Positions 58,283-64,000 of a stretch of 64,000 bases of DNA are shown here, in pieces. A program made the position numbers and the translations under genes. The number at the start of each line of letters is the position of its first letter. Position 1 is the stretch's first letter. The notes under the pieces were generated by a model, which worked only from the letters and a program-made list of their open reading frames with translations, was not told the origin of the DNA and made no database searches. The DNA is from Miltoncostaea sp050250915. Its GTDB lineage: Bacteria > Actinomycetota > Thermoleophilia > Miltoncostaeales > Miltoncostaeaceae. Location of the stretch: positions 1 to 64,000 of the forward strand of contig JBFWNT010000009.1 in the NCBI GenBank assembly GCA_050250915.1, read 5' to 3'.

Positions 58283-60409
58283 ATGCCCGCCTGGAGCGCC
58301 CCGGTCGCGTCGGTGGCCCCGGCGGCACCCGGTGGGACGGCCGTCCCGGCGCCGCCGCCCGGCGAGGTGCCGCGCGACCGCCTGCTGTCGCGCCTGCGGG
58401 CGGCCCCCGCGGAGGCGGGCCTGCTGGTGGTGACCGCGCCCGCGGGGTACGGGAAGACGGTGCTGCTGGCCCAGCTCGCGCAGCAGGCGGAGGCCCCCGT
58501 CGCGTGGATCGGCCTCCGCCCGACGCACCGCGACCCGCGCCGCCTGGCCGCCGACGTCCGGGCGGCGCTCGCCGCCCCCAGGAGCCCCGCGCTGCTGGTG
58601 CTGGACGACGTCGACGCCGCCGCCACGCCCCGCGGGCTCGCGGGGCTCTCCACGCTGCTCGCCGACCTGCCGGCCGGAACCCGCGTGGCCCTCGGGTGCC
58701 GCACCGACGCCGGGCTCGGCCTGGGCCGGCGGCTCGTGGAGGGGCGCGTCACCCGGCTCACTGCGGACGACCTGGCCTTCGACGCGACCGAGGCGGAGGC
58801 GCTGATGGCGGCCGCCGGCGTGACCCTGGAGCCGGACGCCCTGGCGGAGGTGCTCGAGCGCACCGAGGGGTGGCCGGCCGGGCTGCGGCTGGCGGCCCTG
58901 CGCATCGGGTGCCTGCCCGACCCGTCGGCCGCGGCGCGCGCGTTCTCGGGGGACGACCGGATCGTGGCGGCCTACCTCCAGGACGTCGTGCTCGCCGGAC
59001 TGCCGGCGGAGACGCTCACGTTCCTCACCCGGACGTCGGTGCTCGAGCCGCTCAGCGGCGACCTCTGCGACGCCGTCCTCGGGACGTCCGGCGCGGCCGG
59101 GATGCTCGAGGACCTGGAGCGCTCCGACGTCCCCCTGGTGGCGCTCGACGGCCGGGGCGAGCGGTACCGCCACCACCGCCTGCTGGGCGACCTGCTGCGC
59201 CGCGAGCTGCGCCGGCACGAGCCGGACCTGGCGGAGGACCTCCACCGGCGGGCCGGCGCGTGGCACGAGGCGGCGGGCGACCTGCCGGCGGCGGTGCGCC
59301 ACGCCCTGGCCACCGGCGACCGCGACCGGGCCGTCGGCCTGGTGTGGGCGGCGCTGCCGGCCGGCCTCACCCGCGGCGAGATCGGCGCCCTGCAGGCGAT
59401 GCTGGCCGGCTTCGGCGTCGACGACGTGGCCGCGAGCGCCGAGCTGGCCACCGCGTCGGCCTGGTGCCACGTCGAGACGCGCGGCGATCTGGCGGTGCAC
59501 GGCCTGGCACTGGCCGAGCGGGCCGCGGCCGGGGGCGACGCGACGCCGGCCCTGGCCGCGCTGCGGGCGATGCTGGGCCGGGAGGGCGTGGCCCGCATGG
59601 GGCGCGACGCCGGCGACGGGTTCGACGTCGCCGGCGGCGACGGCCCGTGGGGCGCGTGGTGCCGCCTGCTCCAGGGGGTGGCGTGCCACCTTGGGGGCGA
59701 GCCGCGCCGCGCCCGCGGGCTGCTGGAGGACGCGGCCGAGCGGGCGGGGCGCCTGGCGCCCGCCGTCCACGCGATGGCCCTGGCGCAGCTGGCGCTGCTG
59801 CTGCTGGAGGAGGACGAGCCGGTGCGCGCCCTGATGCTCGCGCGACGGTCGCGGACGGTGGTGGAGGAGTGGGGCCTCGGCGCCCAGAAGTCGGCGTCGC
59901 TCACCTGGGCGGTCCTCGCGCTGGCCCTCGCCCGGTCGGACCGCCCCGAGGAGGCCCGCGAGCAGCTGCGGGACGCCCGGGGGCTCCTGGCGGGCACCCT
60001 CGACGCCTGCCCGTGGCGGGCCGTCGAGGTGCGCGCCGCCGTGGCGCGCGCGGCGCTCGCGGTGGGCGAGGACGAGGTCGCACGCGAGGCGGTGTCCGGC
60101 ACCGAGGGCTTCATGGGCCGGCTCGCCGAGGCGCCGCTGCTGCGCGACGAGGTGGAGCTGCTGCGGCGCCGGGTCCAGCCGGTGCCCGAGGGCGACGCGG
60201 CCTGCCTGTCGTCGATCACCGCGGCCGAGGCGCGGGTGCTGCAGCTGCTGCCCACCCACCACTCGATCCGGGAGATCGGCGACCTGCTGTTCCTGTCCCG
60301 GTTCACGGTCAAGAGCCACGCCCACTCGCTGTACCGCAAGCTGGGCGTCTCCAGCCGCAGCGAGGCGGTCGAGCGGGCGCGCCAGCTGCGGATCCTGCCC
60401 CCCGCCTGA
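58283..60409 (+). CDS. MalT-like LuxR regulator with ATPase domain (first of a tandem)
   Basis: A 708-residue LAL/MalT-like regulator. P-loop APAGYGKT is at 52-59, Walker B LLVLDDVDAA near 110, the MalT-type ERTEGWPAGLRLAAL segment near 200, helical repeats to about 630, and a C-terminal LuxR HTH (ITAAEARVLQLLPTHHSIREIGDLLFLSRFTVKSHAHSLYRKL). The ATG follows AGGAGG at six bases. It is followed 165 bases later by a second gene of the same design, so the pair arose by duplication or acts together. Confidence 0.9.
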   Translation: MPAWSAPVASVAPAAPGGTAVPAPPPGEVPRDRLLSRLRAAPAEAGLLVVTAPAGYGKTVLLAQLAQQAEAPVAWIGLRPTHRDPRRLAADVRAALAAPRSPALLVLDDVDAAATPRGLAGLSTLLADLPAGTRVALGCRTDAGLGLGRRLVEGRVTRLTADDLAFDATEAEALMAAAGVTLEPDALAEVLERTEGWPAGLRLAALRIGCLPDPSAAARAFSGDDRIVAAYLQDVVLAGLPAETLTFLTRTSVLEPLSGDLCDAVLGTSGAAGMLEDLERSDVPLVALDGRGERYRHHRLLGDLLRRELRRHEPDLAEDLHRRAGAWHEAAGDLPAAVRHALATGDRDRAVGLVWAALPAGLTRGEIGALQAMLAGFGVDDVAASAELATASAWCHVETRGDLAVHGLALAERAAAGGDATPALAALRAMLGREGVARMGRDAGDGFDVAGGDGPWGAWCRLLQGVACHLGGEPRRARGLLEDAAERAGRLAPAVHAMALAQLALLLLEEDEPVRALMLARRSRTVVEEWGLGAQKSASLTWAVLALALARSDRPEEAREQLRDARGLLAGTLDACPWRAVEVRAAVARAALAVGEDEVAREAVSGTEGFMGRLAEAPLLRDEVELLRRRVQPVPEGDAACLSSITAAEARVLQLLPTHHSIREIGDLLFLSRFTVKSHAHSLYRKLGVSSRSEAVERARQLRILPPA

Positions 60410-60574
60410 GGGCGCCGACGGCTGATCGTGCCGCGGCCGCCGCCGGGTGCACGGTGCGGCCGCCGTGCGACGCCCGGGGGCAGCCGGTGTGACCGTTCAT
60501 CCTTTCCGGCCGATGCGGCCCCGCCCCGCCCGCGCCACCGTCGGACCCATGGACCGCGACCCGGCAGGCGGTTG

Positions 60575-62830
60575 GTGAGCGGCGCGGCCGCCTCCGCGAC
60601 GCGCACGCGCCGCGCCCGGCGGCCGGCGACGGGCGACGGCGTCGTGGTGCTGGGCGCGAAGCTCGTGCCGCCCCACCAGGCGGGCCCGCGGGTGGTCCGC
60701 CGCCGCCTGACCCGGCGGCTGGAGCGGCTGGCGGGCCTGCCCCTCACCATCGTGTCGGCACCCCCCGGCTTCGGGAAGACGACGCTGCTGACGCAGTGGT
60801 GCGCGGAGCGCCCGCCCGGCGCCACGGCGTGGCTGTCGCTCGACGCCGCCGACGACGACCCGCGGCAGCTGTGGGCCCACGTCTGCGCCGCGCTGGGCGT
60901 GGACGGGCCGCTGCCGGAGGACCCCGCCGGCGCGCCCGCCGCCTCGGCCGTGCTGGTCGCCGACGCCCTGAACCGCGCGGGCGACGGGGGCGAGCGCGTG
61001 CTGGTGCTCGACGACTACCACCACGTCACCAACCCGGCGTGCCACGACCGCATCCGGTACCTGGTGGAGCACCTTCCGGCCCCGCTGCGCGTGGTGATCG
61101 CGACCCGTCGCGACCCGCCGCTCCCCCTCTCGCGGATGCGGGCCTGCGGGGCGCTGGGCGAGCTGCGCGCGCGCGACCTGCGGATGGACCTGGACGAGTC
61201 GCAGCAGCTCATCGAGGGGCACGACGTGCGTCTCCCGCCGTCCGACGTCCGGCGCCTCCACGAGAAGACGGAGGGGTGGGCGGCGGGCCTCTACCTGGCG
61301 GTGCTCTCCCTGCGCGGCCGCGACGACCCCGGCGCCTTCGTGGACGCGTTCGCCGGCTCGCACCGGCACGTCGTGGAGTACCTGGCGGCCGAGGTCCTGG
61401 CGGGCGAGGACGAGGACACCACCGGCTTCCTTCTCCGCAGCTCGGTCCTCGACCGCATGTCCGGCCCGGTGTGCGACGACGTCCTGGGCCGCACCGGGTC
61501 GGCGGCGACGCTGCGCGCGCTCGAGGGGCGCAACCAGCTGGTGCGGGCGCTGGACGACGACCTGACGTGGTACCGCTACCACCCGCTCCTGCACGACGCG
61601 TTGCGGTTCATGCTGGCCGAGGAGCGCCCGGACGAGGTGGGCGGGCTCCATCTGCGGGCCAGCGCCTGGTGGGAGGCCCAGGGCGACGCGGAGCGCGCCG
61701 TCGAGCACAGCCTGGCCGCGCGCGACGCCAGGCGGGCCGCGCGGCTGGTGGGGGCCCACTGGCGCGAGGTCACCGGCGCCCGGGGCGCGGCGCCGGTCGT
61801 CGACCGGTGGCTGGAGCGGCTGCCGCAGGCGGTGGTGCTGGCCGACCCGGGGCTGTGCCTCACGCGCGCCGTGCTGGAGGAGGCGCGCGGCGCCCGGCGG
61901 CACGTGGTGGAGCAGTGGCTGGACGCGGCGGAGCGAGGCCCGGGCGACGCGACCGGGGCGGCGCCGCTGCCGTTCGGGACGGGCTCGGTGCTGCTGGAGT
62001 CGGCCCTCGTCCGCGCCGCCTCGGACGGCCAGGACGTCGCCCGCCGCCTGAGCGGCGCGGCGCGGGCCCGCCGCCTGGCCGCCACGGCCGGTCCGTTCGC
62101 CCGCACGCTGGCGGGCACCCACCTGGCGTACGCCCAGTGGCAGGCCGGCCGGCACGCCGAGGCGCTCGCCACCGCGCGCGAGGCGACGGCGGAGGACGAC
62201 GCCCGATCGCTGCCGCTGTTCGGCGCGATGGGGCGCGCGATCGCGTCGCTCGCCATGGCGGCGCTGGGCGACGACGCGGGGGCCGACGAGGAGGCCCGCG
62301 CCGCGTTCGCCCGGATGCGGGCGCACGGCCACGACGCGACGCCGCAGGCCACCATCGTGTGGCTGGCGCACGGCACGGCCTGCGCCCGCCGGGGCAGCGT
62401 CGACGCGGCCGTCGACGCCCTGCGGACGGCGGCTGCGCTGGCGGAGGGGCCGAACCTGGCCCTGGACCGGGCGCACGCCCTGCTGGCGCTGGCGCGGGCG
62501 CTCAAGGCCCGCTCCGACGTGGGCCCGGCGGCCGAGGCGGTCCGCCAGGCGCGACGGATCGTGGCGGGCACCGCCGACCCGGGGCCGCTGCGGCGGCTGG
62601 TCGACGCATCCGAGCCGGGCGGCGCGGCGTGGCCCGCCGAGCCGATCACCGAGGCCGAGATGCGCGTGCTGCGCCTGCTGCCCACGTCGCTGCCGCTGCG
62701 CGGGATCGGCGAACGGCTGCTGGTGTCGCTCAACACCGTGAAGTCGCACGTGCGGGTGCTCTACCGCAAGCTCGACGTGGCCTCCCGCGAGGAGGCGGTG
62801 GCGCGTGCCCGGGAGCACGGGCTCATCTGA
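60575..62830 (+). CDS. MalT-like LuxR regulator with ATPase domain (second of a tandem)
   Basis: A 751-residue protein with P-loop APPGFGKT at 62-69, Walker B VLVLDDYHHV, the MalT-type KTEGWAAGLYLAVLSL segment, a helical repeat region and a C-terminal LuxR HTH (ITEAEMRVLRLLPTSLPLRGIGERLLVSLNTVKSHVRVLYRKL). The HTH is very close to that of the upstream gene, showing common origin, while the N-termini differ. The GTG start follows an AGGCGG site. In-frame codons exist further upstream, but that sequence looks non-coding. Confidence 0.9.
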   Translation: MSGAAASATRTRRARRPATGDGVVVLGAKLVPPHQAGPRVVRRRLTRRLERLAGLPLTIVSAPPGFGKTTLLTQWCAERPPGATAWLSLDAADDDPRQLWAHVCAALGVDGPLPEDPAGAPAASAVLVADALNRAGDGGERVLVLDDYHHVTNPACHDRIRYLVEHLPAPLRVVIATRRDPPLPLSRMRACGALGELRARDLRMDLDESQQLIEGHDVRLPPSDVRRLHEKTEGWAAGLYLAVLSLRGRDDPGAFVDAFAGSHRHVVEYLAAEVLAGEDEDTTGFLLRSSVLDRMSGPVCDDVLGRTGSAATLRALEGRNQLVRALDDDLTWYRYHPLLHDALRFMLAEERPDEVGGLHLRASAWWEAQGDAERAVEHSLAARDARRAARLVGAHWREVTGARGAAPVVDRWLERLPQAVVLADPGLCLTRAVLEEARGARRHVVEQWLDAAERGPGDATGAAPLPFGTGSVLLESALVRAASDGQDVARRLSGAARARRLAATAGPFARTLAGTHLAYAQWQAGRHAEALATAREATAEDDARSLPLFGAMGRAIASLAMAALGDDAGADEEARAAFARMRAHGHDATPQATIVWLAHGTACARRGSVDAAVDALRTAAALAEGPNLALDRAHALLALARALKARSDVGPAAEAVRQARRIVAGTADPGPLRRLVDASEPGGAAWPAEPITEAEMRVLRLLPTSLPLRGIGERLLVSLNTVKSHVRVLYRKLDVASREEAVARAREHGLI

Positions 62831-62839
62831 GCGCCTGTG

Positions 62840-63457
62840 ATGACGCCCCGGCGACCTCCGAGGATTGCGGCCGTCGTCGTCGCGACGCTCGCCGTCGCGC
62901 TGGCCGCAGCGGCGTGCGGGTCGTCGTCGGACGAGGCCGCGCAGGGGTCGGGCACCACGCCGATGGAGGCGTCCGACGCCGCGCCGGCGCTCCGGATGGA
63001 CGGCGTGGGACTGCGCGGCGACCCCCCGAACATGCGCTTCGCCCGCGACACCCCGCGGCTCGACATGTCACTCGACCAGGACGGCAACACGGTGTGGTCG
63101 GTCACGGACGGCGTGCCGGTGCGCTTCTCCCGCGACCGCCCCGACTGCCGCTACCCCGCCATCACGGCGAACGAGTTCGACGACATCGCCAGCCAGGTGC
63201 TGTGGTCCGCCACGCCGCCCCGGGACTTCCCCGACGACGGCGAGTGGGGCTTCCTCGGCACCCGCGCCGACGCTGACGCCGGCAGCGGCAGCGCCGCCAA
63301 CTTCACCTACTACTCCGGCGGACGGGTGACCCTCAAGCTCGACGTGCAGGGCCGCCCGGTCTACGCGACCGCCCCCCGCGGGCCGTTCACGATCGTCTAC
63401 GGCCGGTACGACATCGCCACCGTCGCGAACGCGGAGAGCCTGCCCGCCTGCTCGTGA
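62840..63457 (+). CDS. Hypothetical lipoprotein
   Basis: A 205-residue exported protein. The signal peptide (IAAVVVATLAVALAAAACGSS) ends in a lipobox with Cys at about 27, so it should be lipid-anchored outside the membrane. The mature part has an acidic linker and a beta-rich domain (ITANEFDDIASQVLWSATPPRDFPDDGEWGFLG, YYSGGRVTLKLDVQGRPVYAT). No family recognised. It begins 9 bases after the second MalT-like gene and may be cotranscribed with it. A GTG three bases before the ATG is an alternative start. Confidence 0.75.
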   Translation: MTPRRPPRIAAVVVATLAVALAAAACGSSSDEAAQGSGTTPMEASDAAPALRMDGVGLRGDPPNMRFARDTPRLDMSLDQDGNTVWSVTDGVPVRFSRDRPDCRYPAITANEFDDIASQVLWSATPPRDFPDDGEWGFLGTRADADAGSGSAANFTYYSGGRVTLKLDVQGRPVYATAPRGPFTIVYGRYDIATVANAESLPACS

Positions 63458-63503
63458 CGGCCGGCGCGCGGTGGCCGCGCGGCGCGCGCTCCAGAACGGA
63501 CGA

Positions 63504-63523
63504 AGCCCCCGGGCTCGGGGGCT
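63504..63523 (-). terminator. Terminator of tRNA-Gly: AGCCCCC-GGGCTC-GGGGGCT
   Basis: A perfect seven-base stem with a six-base loop lies six bases after the 3' end of the tRNA-Gly gene. On the transcribed minus strand it is followed by TCGTCCGTTCT, a moderately T-rich tail. The lipoprotein gene on the plus strand ends 47 bases to the left and could share it. Confidence 0.8.
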
Positions 63524-63529
63524 CCTCAG

Positions 63530-63603
63530 AGCGGATGATGGGACTCGAACCCACGACCTTCTGCATGGCAAGCAGACGCTCTAGCCAACTGAGCTACATC
63601 CGC
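63530..63603 (-). tRNA. tRNA-Gly (GCC)
   Basis: On the minus strand: acceptor GCGGATG / CATCCGC, D arm GCTCAGTTGGCTAGAGC, anticodon arm TCTGC-TTGCCAT-GCAGA with anticodon GCC, variable loop AGGTC and T arm GTGGGTTCGAGTCCCAT. The discriminator base is U and no CCA is encoded. An inverted-repeat terminator follows. Confidence 0.95.
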
Positions 63604-63674
63604 GTGGTCGCGGGAGTGTACCAGCCGGGCGGGGCTGATCCGGCCGCGGAAGGAAGCCCGCCGGCCCCCTTCAG

Positions 63675-64000
63675 TCAGCGCCCCGGAGGCGGTTCCGCGC
63701 CGTCCCGGACGGCCTCGGGTGACACGGCGAGTCCCCGGCTCACGAGGTCGGCGAGATCGCCGCTCACCAGACGCCAGCCGCGCTCCCGGGCCGCAGCGAC
63801 GAACGCGGCGTCGTACACGCTGACGCCTTCCTCCTGGCCGATCGATGCCGCGGCGATGGCGAGTGGCCCGTCGACGCGCACGATCCTGCCTTCCGTCGCC
63901 ACCTGCACGAGTTCCGTCAGGCGCCGAGCCTCGTCCAGCGAGCGCCATCGGCGGACGGCGACGGTGCCGACCTCATAGAAGGTCAGGTCGAGCGCCCCGA
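63675..64000 (-). CDS. PIN-domain ribonuclease, VapC-type toxin (5' part missing)
   Basis: The frame enters from the right edge and covers about 107 residues, lacking the N-terminal strand with the first catalytic Asp. Seen are LDLTFYEVGTVAVRRW, then YDAAFVAAARERGWRLVSGDLADL, which carries the two later acidic residues of PIN nucleases. VapC toxins cut RNA and are kept in check by a small antitoxin encoded just upstream, which here would lie beyond 64000. The C-terminus is a Pro-rich tail (DGAEPPPGR). Whether a toxin or a housekeeping PIN protein cannot be decided from this part. Confidence 0.82.
   Translation of the reverse strand, partial: GALDLTFYEVGTVAVRRWRSLDEARRLTELVQVATEGRIVRVDGPLAIAAASIGQEEGVSVYDAAFVAAARERGWRLVSGDLADLVSRGLAVSPEAVRDGAEPPPGR

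Overview
The window is a very GC-rich (roughly 75%), densely coded bacterial chromosome segment with frequent GTG and TTG starts, many ATGA/GTGA gene overlaps and purple-to-brown housekeeping families typical of Actinobacteria (PrpR/ScfR-type regulator with a methylcitrate operon, LuxR/MalT-like ATPases, ECF41-type sigma factor, DUF2277, DUF6325-SHOCT, BTAD regulator). A deep-branching actinobacterium of the Thermoleophilia type is my best inference; nothing in the window proves the class. No insertion sequence, integrase, phage gene or CRISPR array was seen.

Layout. 1-13 kb: a partial 2-oxoacid:ferredoxin oxidoreductase alpha gene, a large GAF-GGDEF-HD-GYP cyclic-di-GMP protein, a run of small metabolic genes (YdeI, FmdB, FAD monooxygenase, HipA-like kinase plus DUF3037, cupin, LLM flavoenzyme, haloacid dehalogenase, SRPBCC) and an ECF sigma factor overlapping a membrane protein that joins an anti-sigma-like N-terminus to a thioredoxin domain. 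13-19 kb: a methylcitrate operon prpD-prpB-prpC coupled by 4-base overlaps to a SET-domain gene, with a divergent PrpR-type regulator and TTGCGAA operator repeats between them. 19-31 kb: ECF41-like sigma factor with an exact TGTCACA-N16-CGTC promoter in front of a carboxymuconolactone decarboxylase, a thioredoxin-reductase-like enzyme divergent from an XRE-cupin regulator across a palindromic operator, an MFS exporter, a frameshifted secreted repeat protein, a potassium-channel-like protein, a MOSC-oxidoreductase fusion, a BTAD regulator and tRNA-Cys.

31.5-40.6 kb is the most unusual part. An FHA-HTH gene is divergent from a tightly packed five-gene operon: a 1565-residue Ser/Thr kinase - TIR-like - nSTAND NTPase - transmembrane - WD40 protein; a 236-residue unknown protein of lower GC ending in a Thr/Cys-rich tail; an APH-fold kinase; a HopA1-family protein; and a putative HExxE metalloprotein. 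APH plus HopA1 is the same pair that dehydrates Ser/Thr by phosphorylation and phosphate elimination in thioamitide and class V lanthipeptide pathways. Here it is linked to a signalling ATPase, which suggests either an unusual peptide-modification locus or a regulated conflict system. I do not know a described system with this composition.

40.6-64 kb: an acyl-CoA ligase-like gene, a LuxR ATPase, small enzymes, a secreted NHL protein, the bacterial RNA repair pair Hen1-Pnkp with possible alternative hairpins before hen1, a stress-like group (DUF1269, methyltransferase, SHOCT, DUF6325), a divergent two-component pair, two tandem MalT-like regulators, a lipoprotein, tRNA-Gly with a terminator, and a PIN-domain toxin cut by the right edge. 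There is no gene-free stretch longer than about 300 bases apart from the region around 1.2-1.6 kb, which probably holds a small 70-residue gene.
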